This document shows, in pieces, positions 34,075-43,466 of a stretch of DNA of 64,000 bases (positions are counted from its first letter, which is position 1; every line of letters starts with the position of its first letter). Below the pieces are notes generated by a model that saw nothing but the letters and a program-made list of their open reading frames with translations, did no database searches and was not told where the DNA came from. A program made the translations under genes and the position numbers. Origin of the DNA: Armatimonadota bacterium (GTDB taxonomy: Bacteria; Armatimonadota; Fimbriimonadia; Fimbriimonadales; Fimbriimonadaceae); assembly GCA_018268375.1 (NCBI GenBank), contig JAFDWS010000002.1, positions 992,001-1,056,000 on the forward strand, in the 5' to 3' direction.

Positions 34075-35148
34075 ATGATGATGACGATCGCGCTCTTGCT
34101 CAGCTTGGCCTGTGGCCCGTCGACGCCACCCCTGACCCCAGCTCAACTTCAGGAGTCCAGCCGCGTCCTTGTGGTCATCAACGAATCCAGTCCGGAGAGC
34201 GTTGAGATCGGAAACTACTACAGCGACAAGCGCAAGGTTCCCAAGGAGAACATCGTCAAGATCCAGACGGGCACCTCCAACAATATCTCGATCCCCGAAT
34301 ACGGTGCCCAGATAGAAAAGCCGATCCGTGAAGGAATTGATAAGTGCGGGCACCACATCGACTTCATCGTTCTGACGAAGGGCGTCCCCATCCGGCTCCA
34401 GGACGACGGAGGCTGTTCCGTCGACGCCGTCCTTGCTGGCTTCCGACTTCCATTCGGCACCATGGAGAAGCCTTCGCAGGAAGCGATCAAGAAGGTCGTC
34501 AGTCCGTATTTCGGAAAGGACGAGCCGTTTGACTCGGACAAGTTCAAGGGTTTGTACTTGGTCACTCGCTTGGACGGGCCGTCTGTCGCGGACGCCAAGC
34601 GGCTCGTCGACAATTCTCTGAACGCCAAGCCTGACAAGGGACCGTTCTTCTTTGACCAGGCTGGCAACCGCAATGACTCTGGCTATGGCGCCCTCAACAA
34701 GACGCTTTCCGCCGCCAGCGAGGGCCTGTCGAAGAAGGGATTCCAATCCGCCCTTGAAACGACCGATGCGTTTGTCGCGCCTCCAGAGCCGCTGATGGGC
34801 TATTGCAGTTGGGGCAGCAACGACGCGAGGTTCGACCCCGACACCTACCACAAGCTCAAGTTCAAACCCGGCGCTATCGCAGAGACCTTCGTTTCGACGA
34901 GCGGGCGCTCCTTCGCCAAGCTCAAGGATGGCCAAAGCCAGGTGACGGATCTGATCGGCCAGGGAGTGACTGGGGTGAAGGGATACGTCAGCGAGCCTTT
35001 CACGTTCGCCTTGGCAAGACCAGAGATCCTTTTCGACCGGTATACAAAGGGATACAACCTCGCCGAGTCGTTCTATATGGCTTCATTGGTCCTCAAGTGG
35101 AAGGACGTCGTGATCGGAGACCCCCTCTGTCGGCCCTACAAACACTAA
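34075..35148 (+). CDS. TIGR03790-family lipoprotein
   Basis: 357 residues from ATG 34075, which has GAGGA 5 bases upstream; an ATG at 34060 is in frame but lies before that site. Short lipoprotein signal MMMTIALLLSLACGP with a lipobox ending in Cys. The family pattern follows: RVLVVINESSPESVEIGNYYSDKRKVPKENIVKIQT, then DFIVLTKGVPIRL and a long cysteine-poor domain with GYCSWGSNDARF and FVSTSGRSF. TIGR03790 proteins occur in a narrow set of phyla, often in organisms with PEP-CTERM sorting; function unknown. The stop overlaps the convergent permease gene by 4 bases. Confidence 0.8.
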   Translation: MMMTIALLLSLACGPSTPPLTPAQLQESSRVLVVINESSPESVEIGNYYSDKRKVPKENIVKIQTGTSNNISIPEYGAQIEKPIREGIDKCGHHIDFIVLTKGVPIRLQDDGGCSVDAVLAGFRLPFGTMEKPSQEAIKKVVSPYFGKDEPFDSDKFKGLYLVTRLDGPSVADAKRLVDNSLNAKPDKGPFFFDQAGNRNDSGYGALNKTLSAASEGLSKKGFQSALETTDAFVAPPEPLMGYCSWGSNDARFDPDTYHKLKFKPGAIAETFVSTSGRSFAKLKDGQSQVTDLIGQGVTGVKGYVSEPFTFALARPEILFDRYTKGYNLAESFYMASLVLKWKDVVIGDPLCRPYKH

Positions 35149-36134
35149 TTGCCCCGCCGCAGCAAGGACAGCAAGAACGGGGCGCCCAAAACCGCCGTCA
35201 CGGCACCCAGCGGTAGCTCCATCCCTGGCCGAAGCCGCTGGGCGCCAAGATCGGCAGCAAGCACCAGCAAACTTCCAATAACGGCAGCGAGCGGCAAGGC
35301 TCGGCGGACATCGTTGCCGACCAGCTTCCGACTGATGTGAGGGGCGACCAAGCCGACAAACCCCACAACGCCGACCACCCCGACCGTGACGCCGATCACA
35401 AGCGAGCCGACGATGAGCACGGTCCACTTCAACCGCCTCACGTCGACACCCATCCGCTCGGCGATGAACTCATCGACAGCCAGGGCGTTCAACGCCCGCC
35501 CTTGGGGCAGAAGGAACGCGAAGCTTGCCAGGGCCATGGCTGCCAGAACGGCCACCCAGGGCCAATACATGGGCACCACGCTGCCCAAGAGCCAGAACAA
35601 CACCTTTGCCGAATCTTTGCCTGCTAGGACGAGATTCAGTGTCGTCCAACCCGAAAGCAAGGCCCCGACGACCACCCCCGCGACGATCAGGGTCTGAACG
35701 TCCACGGCCCCTCTGCGCTTTGCGAGGGACACGACCAAGAGAAGGCTGAGTAGAGCGCCAGCAGCGGCCAGCCCCATCCTCCCGAAGCCAGCCTCGATGC
35801 CAATGAGGATGCTCAGAGTGCCGCCCACCGCCGCGCCGCTCGAAACCCCGATGACATAAGGCTCAGCCAGGGGGTTGCGGAAGAGGGCCTGGAACGCGGT
35901 GCCGACCGTGGCAAGTGTCACGCCAACGAAGGTCGCGGCCAGTGCCCGAGGCATACGGAGCCGCCAAAGGATCACATTCTCGGCCGTCAATCCGTTGTCG
36001 CCAAGCCGCAGCTCGTGTAAGAGGGTCGACAAGGACATGCCTGTGGAGCCCAAGGCGATGTAGCAAAGGAGGCAGGCCAGAAGAAGCGCAAGCGAGAGTG
36101 CCAGGATTTTCCAGGGATAGCGCACTCCAGGCAC
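35145..36134 (-). CDS. FecCD/BtuC-type ABC transporter permease (orphan)
   Basis: 329 residues from GTG 36134 (CATAAT ends 6 bases upstream). About ten membrane helices. Family motifs: LWRLRMPRALAATFVGVTLATVGTAFQALFRNPLAEPYVIGVSSGAA near the N-terminus and GFVGLVAPHISRKLVGNDVRRALPL near the C-terminus. These permeases carry Fe3+-siderophores, heme or vitamin B12 together with an ATPase and a binding protein, but neither partner is encoded in the window. The cargo cannot be told. The frame is open upstream to 36227, but that would run into the divergent aminotransferase. Confidence 0.85.
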   Translation of the reverse strand: MPGVRYPWKILALSLALLLACLLCYIALGSTGMSLSTLLHELRLGDNGLTAENVILWRLRMPRALAATFVGVTLATVGTAFQALFRNPLAEPYVIGVSSGAAVGGTLSILIGIEAGFGRMGLAAAGALLSLLLVVSLAKRRGAVDVQTLIVAGVVVGALLSGWTTLNLVLAGKDSAKVLFWLLGSVVPMYWPWVAVLAAMALASFAFLLPQGRALNALAVDEFIAERMGVDVRRLKWTVLIVGSLVIGVTVGVVGVVGFVGLVAPHISRKLVGNDVRRALPLAAVIGSLLVLAADLGAQRLRPGMELPLGAVTAVLGAPFLLSLLRRGN

Positions 36135-36195
36135 AAGGTCATTATGCCGAACCGTGTCGGGGACGCTCCCTCCTCCACAGGTATCCTTGAAGGAC
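36135..36195. promoter_or_regulatory. Divergent leaderless-type promoters, FecCD permease / aminotransferase
   Basis: Leftward CATAAT (complement of 36141-36146) ends 6 bases before the permease GTG. Rightward TATCCT (36182-36187) ends 8 bases before the aminotransferase GTG at 36196. Both frames stay open much further, so these elements decide the starts. Confidence 0.45.
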
Positions 36196-37383
36196 GTGAA
36201 GACCGCGTGCCTCTCGGCCCGAGCCACTCAGTTCCGCCCTTCCCCGACCCTTGCCATCACGGCGAAGGCCAAGGAACTCAAAGCCGCCGGAAAGGACGTC
36301 GTTTCGCTTGCAGCGGGAGAACCCGACTTCGACACTCCCGGGTCGATTGTTGAAGCGGCAAAGGCCGCGATCGACGGAGGTCAGACCAAGTACACACCCA
36401 CGCCTGGCACGCCGCAACTGCGGCAGGCGATCGTCGACAAGTTGGCACGCGACAACGGGATCGAAGCAGGAATCGACCAGATTGTGGTCTCCTGTGGCGC
36501 CAAGCAAAGCCTGTTCAACTCCGTCATGACGTTAGTCGACCCTGGCGACGAGGTGGTCCTCTTCGCCCCCTATTGGATGACCTACGTTGATCAGGCGGAG
36601 TTTGCGGGGGGCACCGTCAAAGTGGTGCAGACCGACCCTCGGAGGGCGTTCGTGCCTGAGATCGCCGATATCGAGGCTGCGCTATCTCCCCGCACAAAGG
36701 TCGTTGTCCTGAATTCTCCCAGCAACCCTAGCGGAGCTGTCTTTGACCGCGAGACGCTCGAATGGCTGGCCCGAAAGGCCGTCCAGATGGGCTTCTGGAT
36801 CGTTAGTGACGAGATTTACGAGAAGCTGGTGTACGGCCAGCGACACGTAAGCGTTGCGAGCCTTGGAGGTGGGATCCTCGACCAGACCGTGACCGTCAAC
36901 GGCTGTAGCAAGAGCTACGCGATGACCGGGTGGAGAATCGGCTATGCCTGCGCGCCCAAGCCGGTCGCGAAGGCGATGTCCAGTCTCCAAGACCAAGTCA
37001 CGAGCAATGCAACGAGCTTTGCCCAGGCCGGTGCCGTGGCTGCGCTTTCCATGGATCCCGCAGAGACCGAGCGGATGCGGATGGAGTTTGAAAACCGCCG
37101 AGACCTGGTTTGCAGCTTGCTGGCAGAGATACCCGGCGTGCACTTAGAAGTGCCTCGTGGAGCTTTCTACGTCCTTCCTGACTTCAGCGCCTACCTGAGC
37201 GGACGAATCTCGACGGACACAGAATTGGCAAACTTCTTGCTTGAAACCGCCCTTGTCGCCACCGTGCCGGGCTCCGTATTCGGAGCTCCTGGGCATCTGA
37301 GAATGTCCTACGCTGCGAGTGGGGACGACATCCGGAAAGGCGTGGCCAGGATAGCCGAAGCCCTTTCCAAACCGAGTCCATGA
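36196..37383 (+). CDS. Class I PLP-dependent aminotransferase (AspC type)
   Basis: 395 residues from GTG 36196 (VKTACLSARATQFRPSPTLAITAKAKEL, which matches the usual N-terminus of this group); a GTG at 36154 is in frame. Fold-type I motifs: VSLAAGEPDFDTP (~36-48), KYTPTPGTPQLRQAI, VLNSPSNPSGAVF (171-183), VSDEIYEKLVYG (204-215), and the PLP lysine in NGCSKSYAMTGWRIGYA at about residue 239. It is probably an aspartate/prephenate-type aminotransferase. The stop overlaps the RNase III start (ATGA), so the two are coupled. Confidence 0.88.
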   Translation: MKTACLSARATQFRPSPTLAITAKAKELKAAGKDVVSLAAGEPDFDTPGSIVEAAKAAIDGGQTKYTPTPGTPQLRQAIVDKLARDNGIEAGIDQIVVSCGAKQSLFNSVMTLVDPGDEVVLFAPYWMTYVDQAEFAGGTVKVVQTDPRRAFVPEIADIEAALSPRTKVVVLNSPSNPSGAVFDRETLEWLARKAVQMGFWIVSDEIYEKLVYGQRHVSVASLGGGILDQTVTVNGCSKSYAMTGWRIGYACAPKPVAKAMSSLQDQVTSNATSFAQAGAVAALSMDPAETERMRMEFENRRDLVCSLLAEIPGVHLEVPRGAFYVLPDFSAYLSGRISTDTELANFLLETALVATVPGSVFGAPGHLRMSYAASGDDIRKGVARIAEALSKPSP

Positions 37384-38090
37384 TCCCGATTTCGATACCC
37401 CTCAAAAACGAGGAGCTGTTCAAATTGGCCATGCGCCATCGCTCCGCCACCGAAGATTCGCTCAGAGACAGCTATGAGCGACTCGAGTTCTTCGGCGATT
37501 CTGTGTTGGGCCTCGTCATCGCGGAATACCTGTACTCCCACCATGCCGATTGGGATCAAGGCATGATGAGCAAGGCCCGCTCCAGCGTTGTCCAGGAAGG
37601 GCCCCTAGCAGAGACGGCCCAAAAGCTTGGCCTGGACTCTTGCCTCGAGATCAGTTCCAGTGAGGAAGCAACGGGTGGCCGCTCCCGCCCCTCAATCCTT
37701 TGCGACATCTTTGAAGCCGTCGTCGGAGCGATTTACATCGAATCTGGCCTTGAAAAGGCCCGCTGGTTCGTTCTTGAACAACTTCACCCCTACCTGATGC
37801 AGATCAGTGCCGGTGACGTCAGCCCGAACGATCATAAGTCCCGGCTTCAAGAGGTGGCTCAAGCTTTGTGGAGAAGGACGCCGACTTACCGGGTCGCCAG
37901 AGAGTCGGGAATGTCCCACGAACGCCGGTTCACAGTCCAAGTCGTGTTCGACAACGAAGTGATGGGAGAGGGGTCGGGCCGCTCGAAAAAAGAGGCTGAA
38001 CAGTCAGCCGCGAAGGACGCCCTCGACGTTATTGAGAGAGCCCAAAGAGCCCGGCAAATGGTCTACGAAGAGATGAACGAGCGGAGCTGA
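37380..38090 (+). CDS. rnc: Ribonuclease III
   Basis: 236 residues. Endonuclease for double-stranded RNA, acting in rRNA processing and mRNA control. Signature YERLEFFGDSVLGLVIAEYL (32-51) with catalytic acids; second metal-binding region CDIFEAVVGAIYIESG (~109-124). The C-terminal double-stranded RNA-binding domain runs from DHKSRLQEVAQALW to EGSGRSKKEAEQSAAKDAL. It is coupled to the aminotransferase by a 4-base overlap, an unusual neighbour (rnc is more often with acpP/fabF or era). Confidence 0.93.
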   Translation: MIPISIPLKNEELFKLAMRHRSATEDSLRDSYERLEFFGDSVLGLVIAEYLYSHHADWDQGMMSKARSSVVQEGPLAETAQKLGLDSCLEISSSEEATGGRSRPSILCDIFEAVVGAIYIESGLEKARWFVLEQLHPYLMQISAGDVSPNDHKSRLQEVAQALWRRTPTYRVARESGMSHERRFTVQVVFDNEVMGEGSGRSKKEAEQSAAKDALDVIERAQRARQMVYEEMNERS

Positions 38091-38220
38091 CCAGGCTGAC
38101 TTTTTTCATGGTTTTTGGATTCCTGTAAACCTTGGCACACCTTTCGCTGTCATAGTAATTGATATACGTTTGGGTAGCCGCCCCAGCCGATTTTGGGCAC
38201 TGCGGCTTGAAGAGGTACAA

Positions 38221-38943
38221 ATGAGAGTGATCAAGCGTTGGGCGGTCGTCGCGGCTGTCTGTATCATTGCCACTGTCGCACAGGCTCGGACCGATCAAAA
38301 CAGCTTCCTCAATAAGCCCGCCGAGTCCTTGCAGGCTTTGATCAGCCAAGTCGACCAAGACCCGCAAGTCGCTAGTCGGTACATGCGGCACTTCGGGATG
38401 ACCAAACAGCAAGTTTTAGACAAGTTCGCCACGCTCAAACAGGCTCGCCTGCAGAAAGACGGCACTTACTTGGTCTACAACGTTCCGAGCTGGGAAGAAG
38501 TCAGGGCACGAGCCATTATGTTCAAGAAAGGCACGTTGGTCTACGTCGACCAAGAAGGCTCGCCCGTCCTGAAAGCATCCTGCGGAAACCCGATGACACG
38601 CGGCACAGACATCGGTTCTGCCTCAGCGAGCCCGGCTGTCCAAGCTGCTCCGATCGCCACCGTCAGGGATCTCGTCGCCCAGGCTGAGACCTCGCCGATC
38701 CAGATGCCCTTGACGTCGCTCGCTCCCGACACTCCAGGCCTCGTGCCGGCCGAAATGGCCGCGACCCCGCCGGCGACCCCGAGGATGCAAAACATCTCGT
38801 TGCCCGCCATCCTCCCTCTGACCGCAGGTCTGTTGCTTGCGGTCGGACACGGCTCGACGCAGACCGTTCCTGAGCCCTGCACGATGGCCGTCCTCGCGAT
38901 CGGCGCCGCCGGGATCGCGGTCGCCAAGAGGCGAAAGCGCTAA
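38221..38943 (+). CDS. PEP-CTERM sorting domain protein
   Basis: 240 residues. Signal peptide MRVIKRWAVVAAVCIIATVAQA; a helical part (SLQALISQVDQDPQVASRYMRHFGMTKQQVLDKF), a small beta segment, a Ser/Ala/Thr/Pro-rich region (~135-195), a hydrophobic stretch and the C-terminal tail VPEPCTMAVLAIGAAGIAVAKRRKR with the PEP motif. In this family the tail is recognised by exosortase. The ATG at 38221 has GAGG 7 bases upstream. The 130-base spacer 38091-38220 is AT-rich with a plausible TTGGCA/TAGTAA promoter and a TAGCCGCC fragment like the repeats at 5.8 and 7.4 kb. Confidence 0.82.
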   Translation: MRVIKRWAVVAAVCIIATVAQARTDQNSFLNKPAESLQALISQVDQDPQVASRYMRHFGMTKQQVLDKFATLKQARLQKDGTYLVYNVPSWEEVRARAIMFKKGTLVYVDQEGSPVLKASCGNPMTRGTDIGSASASPAVQAAPIATVRDLVAQAETSPIQMPLTSLAPDTPGLVPAEMAATPPATPRMQNISLPAILPLTAGLLLAVGHGSTQTVPEPCTMAVLAIGAAGIAVAKRRKR

Positions 38944-40049
38944 GCCGGGACAACCGTCAAGTGCGGGCTCGGTTCCGCATTCATGCTCTCGTGGCCGTCC
39001 TCCGTGACGGCCACAATGTTTTCGATACGAACTCCAAACCGGCCCGGGAGGTATATCCCCGGCTCGATACTGAACACATTGCCGACCTCCAGCCGGTGCT
39101 TGTTCCCAGCGCAAATGTACGGCTCTTCGTGAATCCGCATCCCCAGCCCGTGCCCCGTCCTGTGCACAAAGAACTCGCCATAACCTTCATCGTCGATGAC
39201 CTGTCGGGCCGCACGGTCGATGTCCTCAGCTGCGACGCCAGGGCGAATGGCTTTCCTCGCTGCCATGTGGGCTCTGAAGACGACGTCGTAGACTTTTGAC
39301 TGTTCCTCGCTCGGCTCACCAATGACGACCGTCCGCGTAATGTCGCTCATGTAGCCATCCACCGAGCAGCCGTAGTCCATCACTAGGACATCGCCTTTCG
39401 AAAGCTGGGTTTGGCTGGTGCCGTGGTGGGGCTCAGCACTGTGCGACCCCGTTGCGACGATGCAAAAGTTCGGCATCGTGTCCCTGGACCTCATCTCCTC
39501 ACTGAGCCATTCATGGACTTGCCACTCCGTGATCCCTGGCCGTATCTTTTTGAGTACGGGCGCCAACGAGTCATCGGCAGCCGCACCCGCCCTCTTGAGC
39601 AAGGAAATTTCCGCAGCGTCTTTGGTGCGCATCAGCCCCGACAACGTCGACTGGCCGGCACAAAAGCGTGTCGAGCTGAGGGCCGACTGCAGGTCGAGCA
39701 AGATCGCTGCCCTCATTTCGTCGTCGACGGCGACTTCTTTGCCGGCAAGGCCCCAGTCCTCAGCCAGCTGCTGAACCAGCTTTAAGGGCTCCTCACCGTC
39801 TTTCCAAGAGCGAATGTCCTCAAACCCGCACCGCTCCGCTTGAGACCTGCTCAAGGCTGGACAAATCATTCTTGAAGAACCGTCCCGGCGGATCGCATAG
39901 GTCAGGAGACGCTCGCCGCCTTCCTCGTGAAAACCGGCAAGGTAGCCCATCGTCACGCCCGACGTGCAGAGAAACGCCTCAATCCCCTTGGAATCCATGA
40001 CCTGGGAAAGTCGCTTCGTTCGGGATGCGGTTGCGGAGGCCGTGCTCAT
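38940..40049 (-). CDS. M24-family Xaa-Pro aminopeptidase-like metallopeptidase
   Basis: 369 residues from ATG 40049, fixed by TATACT ending 6 bases upstream. The N-terminal creatinase-like domain (~10-125: QVMDSKGIEAFLCTSGVTMGYLAGF) is followed by the pita-bread catalytic domain. Metal ligands are visible in LVMDYGCSVDGYMSDITRT (two Asp), HRTGHGLGMRIHEEP (His), FSIEPGIYLPG (Glu) and RIENIVAVTEDG (Glu). These cleave an N-terminal residue ahead of proline in the cytoplasm. Its stop overlaps that of the PEP-CTERM gene by 4 bases (convergent). Confidence 0.9.
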   Translation of the reverse strand: MSTASATASRTKRLSQVMDSKGIEAFLCTSGVTMGYLAGFHEEGGERLLTYAIRRDGSSRMICPALSRSQAERCGFEDIRSWKDGEEPLKLVQQLAEDWGLAGKEVAVDDEMRAAILLDLQSALSSTRFCAGQSTLSGLMRTKDAAEISLLKRAGAAADDSLAPVLKKIRPGITEWQVHEWLSEEMRSRDTMPNFCIVATGSHSAEPHHGTSQTQLSKGDVLVMDYGCSVDGYMSDITRTVVIGEPSEEQSKVYDVVFRAHMAARKAIRPGVAAEDIDRAARQVIDDEGYGEFFVHRTGHGLGMRIHEEPYICAGNKHRLEVGNVFSIEPGIYLPGRFGVRIENIVAVTEDGHESMNAEPSPHLTVVPA

Positions 40050-40157
40050 GGGCAGAGTATAACGGGCGGCGCCCTGGGCATCGGTCGTTCGAACCAGGCA
40101 GCGCGAGTTCCCTGGCATAATTGGCGTTGGCGCTCGCGCGCCGGGACCCCATCGGAA
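40050..40157. promoter_or_regulatory. Divergent promoters, M24 peptidase / metzincin protease
   Basis: Leftward TATACT (complement of 40056-40061) ends 6 bases before the M24 ATG (leaderless). Rightward CATAAT (40116-40121) lies 36 bases before the protease ATG at 40158, leaving a leader with a GGAA next to the start. Confidence 0.45.
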
Positions 40158-43100
40158 ATGACAGTGTCTCATCGCATTGCCTTGGTCGCATTCGTCGCGA
40201 TCTCTTCACACGCCTTCGCCCAAGATAAAGTCCTCTTGACCATCAAGGGGAAAGAGGGACTCTTCGGGCGCTACAACTCGGAAACGACCATCAACGTCGA
40301 AGCGGGAGGCCAAAAGGTCGCCATCCTTTCCAAGGAGACGGCCAAGGTCACGGTGTCAAAGGTCGAAGCTGACGGAAGCGTCACTTTCGAGCGTAAGAGC
40401 GAGTCGAGCGAGCAGTCGATCAACGGCGAGAAAATGCCCGACGACGGCAAGCATCCGACGACCACCCAGAAGGTCAAGGCCGATGGCACTCTGGTCAGCC
40501 TCGTCGGTGACAGTGGAGACGAAGACCCGGAGCACCTCGAAGTCCGGATCTTCCTCGCCCAGTCGCCAATCTTTAGCGAGAAGCCGGTCGGGGTCAATGA
40601 CACTTGGAAACACAGCTATGCCGTAAATGGGACGCTCGGATCTAAGGCGGCCGAGGCAACCTTCAAGCTTATTTCGTTTGAGAACGTCGGCACCGCGAAG
40701 TGCGCGAAAATCCAGATGGACTACCACGAGACCGGCGCCAGCCCGAGTCTCACGAGCAAGGTCACGATGTGGGTCGAGGTCGCCAGCGGCGACGTCGTGA
40801 AAGACGAGTACCAGTTCGACAATGTGCCGTTCCCTGGACCGACCGGGGCGAACGTCATGGCACAGGCCAAAGGCACGGGCCAACGGACGGCGGGCGGGCC
40901 CGTTCCCGAAAGCGGCCCCCAGGCAGCTGCCGAACCTGAACCGAAGAAGATCGAAGACGTCACTAAGGGCTGCCAAAAGATCGAGGGCCTGTTTACGCTC
41001 TATCGTAAGCGTGAGGCGGGAAGGCAGACCATCTACATGGAAATCCCTAAGGCGCAGATGGATCGCCTCCTCATGCTGGAAGCGACCGTCTCGACCGGTA
41101 ACGCGAAGCAACTCGTGACCGGCACCCCGCTCGGTGACCTCCTTTTCAAGTTCTCTGAGTTCCAGCCCGACCGCGTGACCATCGTCGTCCCCAACGTGAC
41201 GATGCGGGCAGACCCGGGCACAGAGTTGGCGACCGCCGTCCGCCGGAGCTTTGCCGACTCATTCCTGGAGCAGTTCAACGTCGAAGCCAGGTCGAAGGAG
41301 CGCGGCAGCGTTCTCATCGACGTCAGCGACCTGTTCCGCGGCGACATCGCACGGCTCTCCGCCGCGTTTCAATCAGGACCCCTCATGATGGGCGGCGGAG
41401 TGAGCCTCGACCGCGAAAAGACTTTTGTCTCCGACCTAAAGAGCTTCCCGGACAACACGGTCGTCGAAACCATCTACAACTTGGCAGGGTCGAACGCCCA
41501 GTCCCTCGAGTCGCTTCTTTCAGGCACCGACTCCCGGAGTCAGGTAGTCAAGGTCGTCTACAACCTGTTCCCACTTAACGTGGCCAACGGCTATGTCCCG
41601 CGGGTCTACGACTCCAGGATTGGCTACTTCACCGTATGGTTCCAAGACTTCAGCCGCCAAAAGGACTTCGACCAGCAGACGCAATACATCGTTCGCTGGA
41701 AGATGGAGAAGAAGGATCCCAACGCAGCACTGTCAGAGCCAGTGAAGCCCATCGTCTTCTGGCTCGACAACGCGATCCCCCAGGCTTACCGAGATCCGAT
41801 GCGGACCGGCATCCTCACTTGGAACAAGGCCTTTGAAGCGATCGGGATCAAGGACGCGATACAAGTCAAGCAGATGCCTGACGACGCCGACTGGGATCCG
41901 TCCGACATGCGATACAACACGATCCGCTGGGTCGCCTCGACCAGTGACGCCTACGCGGTCTCCCAGTTCCGTAACAACCCTGTGACCGGCGAAATCATCA
42001 ACGGCAACATTCTCGTTGATGCAAACCTCGTGCGTTTCTTGACCTACGAGCGGGACAGCACGGTCGAGCCTGCCAGCGACAAGGCCAGAACATTGGACCC
42101 GCGCTCCTGTCGGCTCGTTCAAGACGGCCTTCGACAAGCACAGTTTGGATATTTGGCGGCAACGGCACTCGGTCTGCCGGGGAACAAGGTGAGTAGCGAC
42201 GAATACGTGCGCCAGTTCCTGCACAACGTCATTTGTCATGAATTCGGGCACATGTTGGGCCTTCGGCACAACTTTGTCGCCAGTACCCAACTCAACCTCA
42301 CCCAACTCGGCGAGAAGGGGTTGGTCGATGGCGACCAGCCCAGTGCATCCGTCATGGACTATGTCCCGTTCAACGTTTCGGCCATCGGAAAAGACGGGAT
42401 TGACTACTACGGACAAGGCCTCGGCAAATACGACCTCTGGGCGATTTCGTACGGCTACTCTGCGTTCGGTGCCCACGAGCCTAAGCAGGAGAGCAGTGAC
42501 TTGGCCAAGATCGCCAAGCGGTGCAACGAACCTGGCCTGCAGTACCAGACCGACGATGTCGCCGACGGATACGACCCCTACGTGACCCGTTTTGACCTCT
42601 CGGCAAAGCCACTCGACTACTGGACGAGAATAATGGATCTGTCGAAGAGCCTGATGGCCACGCTCGGTTCTCGCAAACCGGCGAACGGAGAGAGCTACTA
42701 CGAGTTCACCAAACAGTTCACGCTGCTCTTCAACATGCAGGCTAAGTCGGCTATGGAACTGACCCGCTTCGTTGGTGGCCTCCGGCGGAGCGCAAACCTC
42801 CGTGGCGACGCTGGTGAGAAGCCGCCCCTTGCTCCAATCGCCGACAAGGAGCAGGCGTCTGCGTTGGAGGCAGTTTGCAAGGCAGTCCTTGCGCCTGACG
42901 CCATCAAACTTCCCAAGTCTTATCTGGTGAAGCTGGCGGACGATCCTAACGCCAACGTGGTCGAACAAATGCTCGGTGGGCGCAACACATTCCCGGTTCT
43001 GGACTGGGTGACCGGCGTTCAGGAAGGGATCCTTGACGAGTTGCTGAGCCCGAGCCGCTTGAGCCTCGTGGCCAACAACGAGTTCAAGGCCGCCCTTCCC

Positions 43101-43466
43101 ACCCAATCCGTTTCCGTTGGCTCCGTCTTCCAAAGAGTGCGCGAAAGCGTCTGGTCGGAGCTGGTCACCGGCTCGGCTGTCCCGGCGACCCGCCGAGACC
43201 TCCAGCGGCACCATCTCGATCTGCTCATAAGATACGCGAACAAGACTCCCGCTAGTCTCCCTTCTGACGGCCAGATGTGGGCATGGGACGATCTGCGGAA
43301 GCTGAGGGCGGCTCTTGTCTCGGCCAAACCAAGGGCCACTGACAACACCACACAAGTCCACTTAGAGCAGTGCTTGATGAAGGTTGACCGGGCGCTCGCG
43401 GCACAGGAAACGATCGGTTCATCGACAGGTCGACCAAGTCTCTCCGACCTGCTGGGCGGAGGCTAA
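40158..43466 (+). CDS. Large secreted zinc metalloprotease (metzincin; DUF5117/DUF4953 type)
   Basis: 1102 residues from ATG 40158; signal peptide MTVSHRIALVAFVAISSHAFAQ. Residues ~25-270 form a beta-rich N-terminal domain. Then comes the family core: YRKREAGRQTIYMEIPKAQMDRLLMLEATVS, LIDVSDLFRGD, ETIYNLAGSNAQ, a large domain with FWLDNAIPQAYRDPMRTGILTWNKAFEAIGIKDAI, and the metzincin motif HEFGHMLGLRH (694-704) with a Met-turn SVMDYV 34 residues later. Members are exported or outer-membrane-associated peptidases. The C-terminal ~350 residues are helical and Ala/Ser-rich. The frame is open further upstream, but that part overlaps the divergent peptidase. Confidence 0.85.
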   Translation: MTVSHRIALVAFVAISSHAFAQDKVLLTIKGKEGLFGRYNSETTINVEAGGQKVAILSKETAKVTVSKVEADGSVTFERKSESSEQSINGEKMPDDGKHPTTTQKVKADGTLVSLVGDSGDEDPEHLEVRIFLAQSPIFSEKPVGVNDTWKHSYAVNGTLGSKAAEATFKLISFENVGTAKCAKIQMDYHETGASPSLTSKVTMWVEVASGDVVKDEYQFDNVPFPGPTGANVMAQAKGTGQRTAGGPVPESGPQAAAEPEPKKIEDVTKGCQKIEGLFTLYRKREAGRQTIYMEIPKAQMDRLLMLEATVSTGNAKQLVTGTPLGDLLFKFSEFQPDRVTIVVPNVTMRADPGTELATAVRRSFADSFLEQFNVEARSKERGSVLIDVSDLFRGDIARLSAAFQSGPLMMGGGVSLDREKTFVSDLKSFPDNTVVETIYNLAGSNAQSLESLLSGTDSRSQVVKVVYNLFPLNVANGYVPRVYDSRIGYFTVWFQDFSRQKDFDQQTQYIVRWKMEKKDPNAALSEPVKPIVFWLDNAIPQAYRDPMRTGILTWNKAFEAIGIKDAIQVKQMPDDADWDPSDMRYNTIRWVASTSDAYAVSQFRNNPVTGEIINGNILVDANLVRFLTYERDSTVEPASDKARTLDPRSCRLVQDGLRQAQFGYLAATALGLPGNKVSSDEYVRQFLHNVICHEFGHMLGLRHNFVASTQLNLTQLGEKGLVDGDQPSASVMDYVPFNVSAIGKDGIDYYGQGLGKYDLWAISYGYSAFGAHEPKQESSDLAKIAKRCNEPGLQYQTDDVADGYDPYVTRFDLSAKPLDYWTRIMDLSKSLMATLGSRKPANGESYYEFTKQFTLLFNMQAKSAMELTRFVGGLRRSANLRGDAGEKPPLAPIADKEQASALEAVCKAVLAPDAIKLPKSYLVKLADDPNANVVEQMLGGRNTFPVLDWVTGVQEGILDELLSPSRLSLVANNEFKAALPTQSVSVGSVFQRVRESVWSELVTGSAVPATRRDLQRHHLDLLIRYANKTPASLPSDGQMWAWDDLRKLRAALVSAKPRATDNTTQVHLEQCLMKVDRALAAQETIGSSTGRPSLSDLLGGG

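Noticed and set aside
41733..43361. 542-codon open frame on the minus strand
   Set aside because: Antisense to the metzincin protease, which carries HEFGHMLGLRH on the plus strand; the minus translation is low in motifs and rich in Arg, Val and Asp, as expected for an antisense frame.
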